Source: Salinisphaera japonica YTM-1 (GTDB lineage Bacteria; Pseudomonadota; Gammaproteobacteria; Nevskiales; Salinisphaeraceae). Taken from it: a stretch of 64,000 nt of DNA. Positions 1 to 9,244 of this stretch are shown in pieces. The notes beneath the pieces are model-generated. The model was not told the origin of the DNA, did not search any database, and was given only the letters and a program-made list of their open reading frames with translations. Position numbers and translations under genes: made by a program. The DNA is taken from the NCBI RefSeq assembly GCF_003788585.1, contig NZ_AYKG01000067.1, positions 29,638 to 93,637 on the forward strand. The letters are read 5' to 3'. How positions within the stretch are numbered: position 1 is the first letter of the stretch; each line of letters begins with the position of its first letter.

Positions 1-174
1 TATCGTTCTAAGTACCAGCGTCAAAAGATAAAAAGACAGAATATAAGCCACGATCATGCCCAGGGTTGGCCACAGGCGTGTGAACTGTGCTGACTTGGCC
101 AGGCAGGTGGTGCCCACCACTTCGGCCGCGATGGCGAAAACCAGCAAACCATAGGCCCAGACAAGCTCGCGCAT
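1..174 (-). CDS. SMR-family small multidrug efflux protein, N-terminal part
   Basis: This is a partial gene: 58 residues are present and the C-terminal half lies beyond the window edge. Reading leftward from the ATG at 174, the protein shows the start of an EmrE/QacE/SugE-type transporter. A first hydrophobic helix carries AIAAEVVGTTCLAKS, whose Glu18 matches the essential membrane Glu14 of EmrE. FTRLWPTLGM and a second helix follow. SMR proteins are inner-membrane dimers that exchange protons for cationic drugs or guanidinium. Which subtype this is cannot be told from half the protein. The start is supported by family length; the ribosome binding site is weak. It is divergent from the yfeH-like gene. 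Confidence 0.8.
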   Translation of the reverse strand, partial: MRELVWAYGLLVFAIAAEVVGTTCLAKSAQFTRLWPTLGMIVAYILSFYLLTLVLRTI

Positions 175-308
175 GCATCATTCCAAGTAAAACACGACTA
201 AAAATACCATACGGTTGGTTTCTTGGCGTTCGAACGACGACCGAGCTCTGCTCACAAGCGCTTCGCCTTCGCGTATTCTTTGGCGCCGTCTTTCAGTTGG
301 CTCGGGCC

Positions 309-1304
309 ATGATGCGCTATATCGATCGGTTCACCCTGCTCTTGTTGGCCGTGATCGTTGCGGCCGCGGTTGCTCCGGTACACGGTACGGCCGCCGCGGT
401 GCTGGGCTGGATCAACGAAATCGCCATCGCGGGCCTGTTCTTTTCGCACGGGGCTGCCCTCTCGCCGGACTCGGTGCGCGCAGGCGCCGGTCATTGGCGG
501 TTGCAGCTGGCGATTCTGGGCATGACGTTCGGGATTTTTCCGTTGGTCGTGCTGCCGATCTCCTGGGCGGCGCCGCTGCTTTTGCCGAGCGCCTTGGGCC
601 TGGGGTTTCTGTATCTTGGCGCCCTGCCCTCGGCTGTCACCTCGTCGATCGCTTTCACCGCCATTGCCCGCGGCAACGTGCCGGCCGCGATCTGCGGGGC
701 TGCGGCATCGAACGTGTTCGGCATGATGGCCACGCCGTTCGTATTCATGCTCCTGGCGCAGTCCAGCGGTAGCGCCGGGCTGGATGTGGGCCATGCACTG
801 GTACAGATCGTGATCCAGCTATTGCTGCCGTTTGCTCTCGGCCAAGCGCTTCGGCCGTGGCTGGCCGGTTTCATGGATCGCCATGCCACCGCAGCGGCGC
901 GCTATGACCGCGGGGTGATCCTGTTGATTGTCTATACGGCGTTCTCTCAGTTCGTGGCCAGCGGCTACTGGCGTGACACACCGCTTGGCGCCCTGGCCGC
1001 CGCACTTGTGCTGTGTGCGGTATTGCTTGCGTTTATGATGGGTTTGGCGGTCGCACTGGCGCGCGTTCTGGGGTTTGGCCGGGCGGATGAGGCCGCGCTG
1101 TTGTTCTGCGGCTCGAAGAAGAGTCTTGCCTCCGGCCTGCCGATGGCCAATGTCCTGTTCGCCCATCAGCCAGGGCTGGGGCTGATTATTCTCCCGATCA
1201 TGATCTATAACCAGACCCAGATCATCGTCGGTGCGCTTGTCGCACGTCGCTACGAGCGCCGTGCCATGCAGGCCAGCGATTCCGCCGACCCGAGCACGCC
1301 ATGA
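309..1304 (+). CDS. YfeH-like bile acid:sodium symporter family transporter
   Basis: This 331-aa integral membrane protein has about nine to ten hydrophobic segments and belongs to the SBF-like family that includes E. coli YfeH (about the same length). I placed the start at the first ATG of the pair MMRYIDRF, where the first helix begins; the open frame extends upstream but that extension is not membrane-like. The family is related to bile acid/Na+ symporters and the arsenite carrier fold, but the YfeH substrate is not settled. The gene overlaps the next one by 4 bp (ATGA), so it is probably co-translated with the MFS exporter and the GST downstream. Confidence 0.8.
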   Translation: MMRYIDRFTLLLLAVIVAAAVAPVHGTAAAVLGWINEIAIAGLFFSHGAALSPDSVRAGAGHWRLQLAILGMTFGIFPLVVLPISWAAPLLLPSALGLGFLYLGALPSAVTSSIAFTAIARGNVPAAICGAAASNVFGMMATPFVFMLLAQSSGSAGLDVGHALVQIVIQLLLPFALGQALRPWLAGFMDRHATAAARYDRGVILLIVYTAFSQFVASGYWRDTPLGALAAALVLCAVLLAFMMGLAVALARVLGFGRADEAALLFCGSKKSLASGLPMANVLFAHQPGLGLIILPIMIYNQTQIIVGALVARRYERRAMQASDSADPSTP

Positions 1305-2716
1305 GCGTGCGGGGCGCGGCTCGGGGCTCGGCCCTGTGGACGGTCGTGGCCGTTGTGGCCGCAGCGATTACGCTGCCCTTCGGTGAGTCGGTCATAGGCG
1401 TTCAGCTGGCGGCGATCGGGCGTACGTTCGATGCCGGGGGCGCGCCGCTGCAGTGGTTGGTCAACGGCTATATGCTGACGTTTGCCACCAGCATCCTCGT
1501 GGCCGGCGTGGCAGCCGATAAGCTCGGGCGACGCCGGCTGTTCGCGGCAGGGCTTCTAGTCGTGGGCCTGGCCAACGCCCTGGCGATCGTCGCTCCCAGC
1601 CTGGGTTGGCTGATCGGCCTGCGGGCGGCGGCCGGGTTGGGTGCCGGCACGCTGCTGGCCACCGGTCCCGCGCTGCTGGCGGCCCGTTTTCCCGACGACG
1701 ACAAACCCCGGGCACGTGCGTTCGCGGCGTTCGGCTCGGCCGCGGGCAGCGGTATCGCCTTTGGCCCACTGGTGGGCGGACTGGTCATGGATCAATTCGG
1801 CTGGCGTGCGGTGTTTGCTGTGTATTTGCCGTTCATCGTGCTGGCCGCGCTCCTGCTGGGCCGTATCGCGCCCTCGCGCAACCCCGACGCGCCGCCGATC
1901 GACGCGGCCGGCATCGGGCTGTTTGTCGCCTGTCTCGGGCTCGTCGTGCTGGCGATCCAGGGCTCCGGCTATACGGCCACGCTGCGCGCCGGGCTCGTGG
2001 GCGTGGCGATCGGTCTACTCGTTCTGCTTGTCTGGGTTGAACGGACACAAACGCACCCCGCGGTCGAGCCGGGCCTGTTCGCCAACCCCACGTTTCGCGT
2101 CATGTCGCTCACGATGACGTGCTGGCAGATCGGCGTGGCCATATCCATGGTCTATGTGCCGGCGGTGGCCGTGGCCGGCCTGGGAGCCAGCCCCGCGGCA
2201 GCCGGCGCCTCGATTCTGCCGATGGCGGTACTGTTGTTCGCGGCCACGCCGTTGGGGCCCTGGCTTGTCTCGCGCGCCGGTATCCGTGGTTTTGTACTGG
2301 CCTGTATCACCACGATGGCGCTTGGCGATGCGCTGGTCTGGGCCAGCCTTACCGCGCCGGCGCCCTGGCCCACGATAGGCCTTGTCGCCGGGCTATCGCT
2401 GATCGGGCTCGGCGGCGGCACGGCCAACGGCAGCATGGATAATCTGGCGATGGCCACCATCGCGCCCGAACGCGCCGGCATGGCGGCCGGTCTATTTCAG
2501 ACCGTGCGTATCGGCTCGGCCGCACTGGCGGTCGCAGCGGCCGGTGCCGTGGTTGCGATCGGCCACCACCCGAGCGAGTCGTTGTCTGGCGAGGCGGGCG
2601 TGACAGCGCGCTATGCGATGCTGGCCGGTGTATCCGCCCTGGTGATGCTGGCCGTCGCCGGGCTTTGTTTGGTTTTACTTCAATCCAAGATACGGAAAGG
2701 ACACCCAAGCCCATGA
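1301..2716 (+). CDS. MFS drug-efflux transporter (DHA2/EmrB-QacA type)
   Basis: This 471-aa major facilitator has about 14 predicted transmembrane segments. The loop after helix 2 carries DKLGRRR, the classic MFS motif A, and GSAAGSGIAFGPLVGG resembles the antiporter motif C region of drug exporters. Such proteins expel hydrophobic compounds across the inner membrane using the proton gradient. The start overlaps the stop of the yfeH-like gene (ATGA) and its own TGA overlaps the ATG of the following GST. An efflux pump, a second carrier and a glutathione transferase in one transcript suggest xenobiotic handling; that role is inference. Confidence 0.85.
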   Translation: MSVRGAARGSALWTVVAVVAAAITLPFGESVIGVQLAAIGRTFDAGGAPLQWLVNGYMLTFATSILVAGVAADKLGRRRLFAAGLLVVGLANALAIVAPSLGWLIGLRAAAGLGAGTLLATGPALLAARFPDDDKPRARAFAAFGSAAGSGIAFGPLVGGLVMDQFGWRAVFAVYLPFIVLAALLLGRIAPSRNPDAPPIDAAGIGLFVACLGLVVLAIQGSGYTATLRAGLVGVAIGLLVLLVWVERTQTHPAVEPGLFANPTFRVMSLTMTCWQIGVAISMVYVPAVAVAGLGASPAAAGASILPMAVLLFAATPLGPWLVSRAGIRGFVLACITTMALGDALVWASLTAPAPWPTIGLVAGLSLIGLGGGTANGSMDNLAMATIAPERAGMAAGLFQTVRIGSAALAVAAAGAVVAIGHHPSESLSGEAGVTARYAMLAGVSALVMLAVAGLCLVLLQSKIRKGHPSP

Positions 2717-3366
2717 AACTTTACGGCGTACCCCTGTCGCCTTTCGTACGCAAAGTGCTATTCACCCTCGATGCGCTGGATCTGAGCTGCGATCACGAAG
2801 AACTGGCGCCGGGCAGTGACAATTCGGCTTTTCGCAAGACCAGCCCGGCCGGGCGTATACCCGGTTTTGCTGACGGTGATTTCCAGATCGCGGATTCCGC
2901 GGCGATCTGTCGCTATCTCGTCACCCGCGAGCGTAGTGAACTGATGGGCGGCCCCAGCCCGCAGCGCCAGGCGCGTATCGTGCAGTGGGAGACCTGGGGC
3001 GATGCTGATCTCGGCCCGGCCCTGCTGGCGCCGCTGCTCGAGCGCGTGGTGAAACCGGTTCGCCTGGGCCAGGCCACGGACGAGGCACGCGTGGAAACGG
3101 CCGTGGGCGAATTACTGCCGCCGGTCTACGCCGAACTCGACGCGGCCCTGGCCCATCGTGGCCCCTGGCTGATCGGCGAGGCGTTTTCTTATGCCGATAT
3201 CGCGATCGCCTCGGATCTGTCGACTGCTGAAATTGCCGATGTGTTGCCGAGCGAGGGCAGGTATCCGGCTCTGGACGGCTGGCTGGCGCGTGTCCGTGGC
3301 CAGCGCGGTTACCAGACGCTGATGGATATCACGCGCGACTATATTGCTCGATCAAAAAACGCCTGA
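2713..3366 (+). CDS. Glutathione S-transferase family protein
   Basis: This 217-aa protein has a thioredoxin-like N-terminal domain (MKLYGVPLSPFVRKV at residues 1-15, with Ser9 placed like the catalytic Ser/Cys of bacterial GSTs), a conserved IADSAAICRYL segment that forms the glutathione gamma-glutamyl site, and an all-helical C-terminal domain with the SYADIAIASDL motif. It is a cytosolic enzyme that probably conjugates or reduces electrophiles. The ATG overlaps the MFS stop codon (ATGA), which fixes the start against a longer open frame. It ends 1 bp from the convergent deaminase gene. Confidence 0.88.
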   Translation: MKLYGVPLSPFVRKVLFTLDALDLSCDHEELAPGSDNSAFRKTSPAGRIPGFADGDFQIADSAAICRYLVTRERSELMGGPSPQRQARIVQWETWGDADLGPALLAPLLERVVKPVRLGQATDEARVETAVGELLPPVYAELDAALAHRGPWLIGEAFSYADIAIASDLSTAEIADVLPSEGRYPALDGWLARVRGQRGYQTLMDITRDYIARSKNA

Positions 3367-3367
3367 A

Positions 3368-3850
3368 TCACACACTACCCTGTGCGCGGGCATGCAGCCT
3401 GCGCACCTGTTCGGCCAGATGCGTCACCGGCCCATCGACGACGAGACCGGGCGCGACCTGGTTGATTGCCAGTGGCGCGATCGGCGGCGGCGCGGCGTCG
3501 AATGCGGCCAGCCACTCGACGAGCTGGTCCATGGAGCTGGCATAAACGATACGCCCGAGCCCGACCCAGGCGTGGGCGGCTGCGCACATCGGGCAATGCT
3601 CGCCCGAGGTATAGACCGTGGCCGTACGGCGTGCCTCGGGCGACAGGTTTTGTGCCGCCCAACGCGCCAACGCGAACTCCGGATGCTGGGTGGCGTCACC
3701 GCCGCCGACGAGATTGCGTTCCTCGCGCAGCACGATGCCCTGCGCATCGACCAACACCGAGCCGAACGGATCATCATCGGCCTCCAGCGCTATTGTGGCC
3801 AGCTCGATACAGCGCTCCAGATGTTTCGTGTCTTGTTCAGAAATCGACAT
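3368..3850 (-). CDS. Nucleoside deaminase, CMP/dCMP-type zinc-binding family
   Basis: This 160-aa cytidine/guanine-deaminase-fold protein carries both zinc signatures: HPEFALA, where His and Glu are the metal ligand and proton shuttle, and CPMCAAA, the PCxxC-type cysteine pair. DPFGSVLVD in the N-terminal part is typical of guanine/tRNA-adenosine deaminase relatives. The substrate cannot be read from sequence; guanine or a pterin/purine is most likely. It stands alone on the minus strand between the GST and cobN, with its stop 1 bp from the GST stop. Confidence 0.82.
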   Translation of the reverse strand: MSISEQDTKHLERCIELATIALEADDDPFGSVLVDAQGIVLREERNLVGGGDATQHPEFALARWAAQNLSPEARRTATVYTSGEHCPMCAAAHAWVGLGRIVYASSMDQLVEWLAAFDAAPPPIAPLAINQVAPGLVVDGPVTHLAEQVRRLHARAQGSV

Positions 3851-3917
3851 GTTGGCCTTCGTGTTTGAGGTAATCCGCGTTCGGGCAAAATCTGCGGATA
3901 GATAAAGAATCAGGCGC

Positions 3918-6900
3918 TTATTGAGATGCGCCCTCCTGAGACGCCTCCAGATCGAGTAGCGTGTTTTCTAGGCGTTCGCGATGAGCGCCGGGCTCGGCCC
4001 ACAGGCCGCGTTGCATGGCCTCGATCAGGCGCTCGGTCATGTCGCCCAAAGCATGCGGGTTGTGTTCCTCCATGAACGCACGATTGTCGTCGTCGTGGAC
4101 GAACGCATCGGCCACGGCGGCGTATTGATAATCGGCCACGGTATCCGTGGTGGCATCGTAGGCGAACAGATAATCCACGGTGGCGGCCATTTCGAATGCG
4201 CCCTTGTAGCCGTGGCCCTGCATGGCCGTGATCCATTTCGGATTGGTGACGCGCGTGCGCATGACGCGGTTGATCTCTTCGTTCAGGGTGCGGATACGCG
4301 GTGCAGCCGGGTTGCTGTGATCGCCGTGATAGATCGCCGGCATGTCGCCGGCGCGGGCTGCACCCGCGGCGTTGGCCATGCCGCCCTGAAACTGGAAATA
4401 ATCGGCCGAATCGAGAATATCGTGCTCGCGATTATCCTGATTCTGAATCACGCCCTCCAAGCGGCCGAGGCGATCGACGAACGCGGCGTGGGCCGGCTCA
4501 CCGTAGGCACTCTGGCCGTAGGCATGGCCGCCGCGCTGGATATAGGCGTTGGCCAGGTCGGTCTTGTCCTGCCAGGCGCCCTGCTCGATCAGCTCGGACA
4601 GGCCGGCCCCGTAAGCGCCCGGGCTGGCGCCGAAGACACGATACCGTGCCTGGCGCGCGGCCGCCTCGGCTGTCTGACCATCGGCTTGTAGATCGGCTTG
4701 GCGCGCGGCGATGTTCTGGCGCACGGTGTTGGTATTACCCGGCTCGTCGAAATCGGCCAGGGCCTCGACGGCCGCATCGAACAAGCGGATGAGGTTGGCA
4801 AAGGCATCGCGGAAGAAGCCCGAGACGCGCAGCGTGACGTCGACCCGCGGCCGGCCGAGCTGGAACGCCGGCAGGATCTCGAAATCCACCACGCGATTCG
4901 AGCCGCCCGCCCAGACCGGGCGAATGCCCATGAGCGCGAACGCCTGGGCGATATCGTCGCCGCCGGTGCGCATGGTCGCCGTCCCCCAAACCGATAGCCC
5001 CAGTTCACGCGGGTAATCGCCGTGATCCTGAAGATGACGGGCGATGACCGCCTCGGCGGAGCGCTCGCCCAGCGCCCAGGCGGTGCGTGTGGGGATCGCC
5101 CGGCTGTCCACGGCATAGAAGTTGCGGCCCGTGGGCAATGTATCGAGCCGGCCGCGCGTGGGCGCCCCGCTCGGGCCCGGCGGTACGAAACGCCCGCTAA
5201 GGCCGGCCAGAGTATGACGCAGTTCATCGGCGATGCCGCGTTCCAGCGCGGGTAGCAGCGAGGACCGCACATAGCTCAACAAGGCAGCCGTTTTAGGCAG
5301 CGCATCGGCGTCGATCGGCGTATCGGCCAGGACGCTGTCGGCAACGAGGTTGGCGGCCAGTGTTTCCAGACGCGTGCGCGTGTGGTGATCGGTCCGCCAG
5401 CCCGCATCGCTAAGCGCTGCCAGACGATCGGGGCGCGGCCCATCCCACGTGACGCCGCTGCATTGCAGCGGGTCGAAATCGCCCAGGCCGAGATCCGCGG
5501 CCAGTGCCTGGACGATACTCTGGTCGGCCGCACTGTCCCCCCGCGGCATACGCACGAGCGAGACCAGGGTGTCTGCCAGCACCTGGTGCTCGGGCATTTC
5601 ACCGAACCGATGCAGGCCGCCACGGATCTGGGCCTCTTTCAGGTCACAGATATAAGTATCGAGCCGGTCGAGAATGACCTGATCACAGCCGTCATCGCCG
5701 GCGATCTCCTCGGCGACATGGCTGCGCCGGGCCAGGGCCAGAATCGCGTCGCGTAGATACGCCTCGCGGCGGGTGTCCAGGCCCATCGCCTCGAAGTATT
5801 CATCCACCAGGCCTTCCAGCTCGGCGAGATCGCCATAGGTCTCGGCGCGCACGATCGGCGGCGTCATATGGTCGATGATCACGGCCTGGCTGCGGCGTTT
5901 GGCCTGGGCGCCCTCGCCCGGGTCATTGACGATGAAGGGATAGAGTTGGGGCATGGCGCCCAGCACGATATCCGGCCAGCATGTCTGCGACAGCGCCACG
6001 GATTTGCCGGGCAGCCATTCGAGGCTGCCGTGCTTGCCGACGTTGACGAGCGCATCGATATGATAGACCGCGCGCAGCCAGGCATAGAAGGCCAGATAAC
6101 CGTGTGGCGGCACCAGATCCGGGTCGTGATAGTTCGCCGCCAGATCGATATCAAAGCCGCGGGCGGGCTGTGGGCCCACGAAGACATTGCCAAAGCGCAG
6201 GCCGGCAACCTGGAGCCGGCCGGCCTGATACTTCGGATCGGCCGTGGCCGGGCCCCAGCGTTGAATCACCGCGCGCTGGGCAGCCGCCGGCAGTTCGGCG
6301 AACCAGGCCTCGTAATCGGCCAGCGCGATGCTCTGGTGCGTCGGCTTGGCATCGTTGGTGCGCGCGTCGTTGGACAGCGCCGCCAGCAGACGGTCCATCA
6401 ATGTCTTGGCATCAACGGGCAGTGTGCCGGTGGTATAGCCGGCATCCCGCAGGGCGCCGAGCAGGTTCAGGGTGGCTGCCGGCGTATCCAGGCCCACACC
6501 GTTGCCGATTCGCCCGTCGGTACCGGGGTTGTTGGCCAGCACCAGCGCGACACGCTTGTCGGCGTTGTCCGTGGTCTGCAGCCGGGCCCAGGCATGGGCC
6601 AGGTCGGCCACGGCGGCCGCGCGTTCGGGCAACAGCGCATGGCGCACCACATCAATCTGGCCCGCCGGGCTGCGATACGCCTGGGTCTTGAACCCGATCG
6701 CGCGGGTCACGATGCGCCCGTCCAGTTCGGGCAGCACGACATACATGGCCAGATCCCGCGCGCGCAGCCCGGCATCCTGAGCCTGCCAGGCAGCCTGCGT
6801 GGTACTGGCCAGGATGAGTTGCAGCACCGGAATATCACGCTCGAACATGGCGCGCCCGGTGCCCGGCTCCGAAGCCGCGGCGGCATTGGTGGCGGCCCGC

Positions 6901-7721
6901 AGGGCAAAACCGGTGGTGTTCAGTACCACGCTGGCATGGCTGGCCTCGATCACCCCGTTGAGCGCACAGAGACACCCCTGCTCTTTCAAGGAGGCCACGG
7001 CGACGGGCACCGGGTTGAGTCCGCGCTCGGTCAACACATCGAGCAGGTCATCGAACACGGCCATGTTGCCGTTCTGCAGATGGCTGCGATACAGCACCAC
7101 GAGTGCCACCGGGCGTGCCGGGTCACGCGGCCACTTGGCCCGCCAGTCGGCCAGGTCGGCATTCGCGCGGCCCGGGTGATAGATCACGGTTCGTGCCAGG
7201 CGCTGTGGCGCGGGCGAGTGCCGGTCATGGCCCAGGCAGTGGCCCGCGACGAAGTTCAGCAGCGCTCGCGCATTGGCGGCCCCGCCCTCGCGCAGATAGC
7301 GCCAGACTTGCCGGGCCGTGTCGTGCGATACGGTGCTCGCGGCGAACAGATCATCGTCGGGATAATCCTCGCCGGGCACCAGTATCAGCTGACGGTCGGG
7401 GTGTTCGGCGGCCCAGGCCGTGAGTTGCTCCACGCCGTAGGGCCAATAGGCCCGCCCGCCGGTGAGCGCCACGATCACCACGCGCGCATGATCGAGTGTC
7501 TTGTCGCGATACAGATCCAGAGCGGCCGGCTTGGCCAGATTGCGCCAGTTGGCCAGGCGCACCGAGGGCATGTCCGCGGGCATCGCATCGAGCGTTTCGG
7601 CCAGCAGGCCCAGGATGCCGTCGGCTGCGGCCATGATGACGACATCCCCCGGCGACTGATCGAGATCGATGATGCCCTCATCATCGCTGAAACCACCGGG
7701 CTGGGCGGCTAGAAGATGCAT
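3918..7721 (-). CDS. cobN: Aerobic cobaltochelatase large subunit CobN
   Basis: CobN inserts Co2+ into hydrogenobyrinic acid a,c-diamide in the aerobic cobalamin pathway, using ATP hydrolysed by AAA/VWA partner subunits. The 1267-aa length is standard for CobN/BchH-type chelatases. The N-terminus MHLLAAQPGGF and the late motif MQGHGYKGAFEMAATVDYLF are family hallmarks. It is the last gene of the riboswitch-led minus-strand run. The partner here appears to be the fused ChlI-ChlD protein at 10552 rather than CobS/CobT. No Shine-Dalgarno sequence precedes the ATG; the upstream bases are AT-rich, and TTGACT (7751-7756, minus strand) could be part of a private promoter. Confidence 0.96.
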   Translation of the reverse strand: MHLLAAQPGGFSDDEGIIDLDQSPGDVVIMAAADGILGLLAETLDAMPADMPSVRLANWRNLAKPAALDLYRDKTLDHARVVIVALTGGRAYWPYGVEQLTAWAAEHPDRQLILVPGEDYPDDDLFAASTVSHDTARQVWRYLREGGAANARALLNFVAGHCLGHDRHSPAPQRLARTVIYHPGRANADLADWRAKWPRDPARPVALVVLYRSHLQNGNMAVFDDLLDVLTERGLNPVPVAVASLKEQGCLCALNGVIEASHASVVLNTTGFALRAATNAAAASEPGTGRAMFERDIPVLQLILASTTQAAWQAQDAGLRARDLAMYVVLPELDGRIVTRAIGFKTQAYRSPAGQIDVVRHALLPERAAAVADLAHAWARLQTTDNADKRVALVLANNPGTDGRIGNGVGLDTPAATLNLLGALRDAGYTTGTLPVDAKTLMDRLLAALSNDARTNDAKPTHQSIALADYEAWFAELPAAAQRAVIQRWGPATADPKYQAGRLQVAGLRFGNVFVGPQPARGFDIDLAANYHDPDLVPPHGYLAFYAWLRAVYHIDALVNVGKHGSLEWLPGKSVALSQTCWPDIVLGAMPQLYPFIVNDPGEGAQAKRRSQAVIIDHMTPPIVRAETYGDLAELEGLVDEYFEAMGLDTRREAYLRDAILALARRSHVAEEIAGDDGCDQVILDRLDTYICDLKEAQIRGGLHRFGEMPEHQVLADTLVSLVRMPRGDSAADQSIVQALAADLGLGDFDPLQCSGVTWDGPRPDRLAALSDAGWRTDHHTRTRLETLAANLVADSVLADTPIDADALPKTAALLSYVRSSLLPALERGIADELRHTLAGLSGRFVPPGPSGAPTRGRLDTLPTGRNFYAVDSRAIPTRTAWALGERSAEAVIARHLQDHGDYPRELGLSVWGTATMRTGGDDIAQAFALMGIRPVWAGGSNRVVDFEILPAFQLGRPRVDVTLRVSGFFRDAFANLIRLFDAAVEALADFDEPGNTNTVRQNIAARQADLQADGQTAEAAARQARYRVFGASPGAYGAGLSELIEQGAWQDKTDLANAYIQRGGHAYGQSAYGEPAHAAFVDRLGRLEGVIQNQDNREHDILDSADYFQFQGGMANAAGAARAGDMPAIYHGDHSNPAAPRIRTLNEEINRVMRTRVTNPKWITAMQGHGYKGAFEMAATVDYLFAYDATTDTVADYQYAAVADAFVHDDDNRAFMEEHNPHALGDMTERLIEAMQRGLWAEPGAHRERLENTLLDLEASQEGASQ

Positions 7722-7769
7722 TTAATTAAAACTTTGAACGCCACGCTTACAGTCAATGAAAAGAAACGA

Positions 7770-7871
7770 TTATTTTTTATCGTCACGCCGCGTGAAGCGC
7801 ATCAGATCGTAGGCGATATAAGCGAAAAAACCGCTGATGCTCAAAACAACCATAGAGGCAAGAATTTCCAT
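7770..7871 (-). CDS. Tiny single-helix membrane protein (33 aa)
   Basis: Not recognised as a named family. The 33-residue product has one hydrophobic helix (ILASMVVLSISGFFAYIAY) followed by a short basic tail (RFTRRDDKK), so it should sit in the inner membrane with the tail in the cytoplasm. Its ATG overlaps the stop of the 75-aa gene upstream by one base (TAATG), a strong sign of coupled translation. It lies in an AT-rich patch between cobW and cobN that differs in base use from the cobalamin genes. Possibly a transferred pair; function unknown. Confidence 0.55.
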   Translation of the reverse strand: MEILASMVVLSISGFFAYIAYDLMRFTRRDDKK

Positions 7872-8098
7872 TATTCATTCTCCAGCCGGTCGATTTCCAG
7901 CTTGATTCGGATATGAAGCAATGCGCACATCACGAAAAATCCGATAAACGCCGTTGCTGCACATATGACAAGACCAGGCGACGTGGTGCCAACGCGCGTC
8001 ATGATCCATCCGCCGAGGCTCAATAAAGTGACCAGGAACACACTCAACCAAAGTTTCAGGTAAGCAATCTCTTCAACGATTTTCTGTTTATTGGACAT
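7871..8098 (-). CDS. Small two-helix membrane protein (75 aa), unknown function
   Basis: Not a recognised enzyme. A charged N-terminal segment (MSNKQKIVEEIAYLK) is followed by two hydrophobic helices, about residues 16-35 and 46-65, and a charged end (RIKLEIDRLENE). It resembles small hypothetical two-helix proteins with an EEIxxLK opening seen in many bacteria, often followed by a one-helix partner, as here. Codons are AT-richer than in flanking cobW and cobN. The pair could simply be a recent insert in the operon; a cobalt-related role is only a guess from position. Confidence 0.65.
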   Translation of the reverse strand: MSNKQKIVEEIAYLKLWLSVFLVTLLSLGGWIMTRVGTTSPGLVICAATAFIGFFVMCALLHIRIKLEIDRLENE

Positions 8099-8152
8099 TG
8101 AACCGAGACGATACGAGATGCCTAGTCAGATTATCATGGCAGCGCACAAGGG

Positions 8153-9226
8153 CTAGTCCGCCAGTTCAGCCGTGGCCAGGCGTGAGCGAATCCGCTCGTG
8201 ATCCAGATCGTGTCCGATGAAGACCAGGCGTGTCTGGCGGGCCTCGTCGGCCTCCCACAGCCGGTCAAAATAGTGCGCGATTCGCTCACCCACGCCCTGC
8301 ACGACCTGGCGCATCGGCTTGTCGCCGGCGGCCACGAACCCCTTGGCGCGATAGATGGTCTGCTCGGCGATCAGCTCCTGCATGCCGTTCAAAAGCGCGT
8401 CGGCATCCACGCGGCCGAGCGTGACCACGGTGGAGTCGAAATGATCGTGGGCGTGCTCATGGGACTCCCCGGCGGCGTGATGGGCATCGTGATGCGTGGT
8501 GATGCTCTCGATACGATCCTCGGTGGCGGCATCCAGGCCGGTCAACACTTCCGGATCGGCCTGGCCGTTTTCCACGAACAATGTTTTCACCCGCGCCGGC
8601 AGCCGCTCGCGTAGCCATACCTCGACGGTTTGTCGCTCGTCGTCGGAAAGCTGGTCGGCCTTGGACACGATCGCCAGATCGGCGGCCGAGATCTGGTCGT
8701 CCAGCAGCTCTTCCAGCGACGGGTCATGATCCAGCGACTCGTCCGCCTGGCGGGCCGCATCCACCGCGTGGGGGTCATGGGCCCAGGTGCCGGCGGCGAT
8801 CGCCGGGCCATCGAGCACGGCGATCACCGAATCCACCGTGCAATGCCGCTTGATCTCGGGCCAGTTGAACGCCTGAACCAGCGGCTTGGGCAGGGCCAGG
8901 CCGCTGGTTTCGATGACGATATGATCGATAGTGTCGCGTTTTTCGATCAGTTTTTTCATCACCGGCACGAACTCTTCCTCGACCGTGCAACAGATACAGC
9001 CGTTGGCCAGCTCGAAGATGCCGTCCTCGGTTTCAGTCGCCTCATCATCACAGGCCAGCGGGCAGCCGCGCAGCAGTTCGGCATCGATATCCATCTCGCC
9101 GAACTCGTTCACGACCACAGCGATGCGCTTGTTGGTCGCGTTCTTGATGAGATTGGATAGCAGCGTGGTCTTGCCGCTGCCCAGAAAGCCGGTCACGACC
9201 GTGGCGTGGATCTTGTCGAGTTGCAT
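8153..9226 (-). CDS. cobW: CobW-type metallochaperone GTPase
   Basis: This 357-aa G3E-family P-loop GTPase has GFLGSGKTTLL (Walker A) at residues 14-24, the CICCTVEEEF metal-binding motif (CxCC), ETSGLALPKP, and SKAD as the base-recognition motif. The His-rich stretch around HHDAHHAAGESHEHAHDH before the CobW C-terminal domain is typical of metal-handling members. CobW is thought to deliver cobalt to CobN. It lies between cobB (18 bp upstream) and the small membrane genes and cobN downstream, within the riboswitch-controlled run. COG0523 members also serve zinc or nitrile hydratase, but the context makes cobalt the clear choice. Confidence 0.93.
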   Translation of the reverse strand: MQLDKIHATVVTGFLGSGKTTLLSNLIKNATNKRIAVVVNEFGEMDIDAELLRGCPLACDDEATETEDGIFELANGCICCTVEEEFVPVMKKLIEKRDTIDHIVIETSGLALPKPLVQAFNWPEIKRHCTVDSVIAVLDGPAIAAGTWAHDPHAVDAARQADESLDHDPSLEELLDDQISAADLAIVSKADQLSDDERQTVEVWLRERLPARVKTLFVENGQADPEVLTGLDAATEDRIESITTHHDAHHAAGESHEHAHDHFDSTVVTLGRVDADALLNGMQELIAEQTIYRAKGFVAAGDKPMRQVVQGVGERIAHYFDRLWEADEARQTRLVFIGHDLDHERIRSRLATAELAD

Positions 9227-9244
9227 GCAAACGCTCCTAACGGG

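Noticed and set aside
5868..7712. Long open frame (614 codons) on the plus strand antisense to cobN
   Set aside because: The frame lies fully inside cobN, its translation is rich in Gly, Arg and His with no family features, and such mirror frames are common in GC-rich genes.
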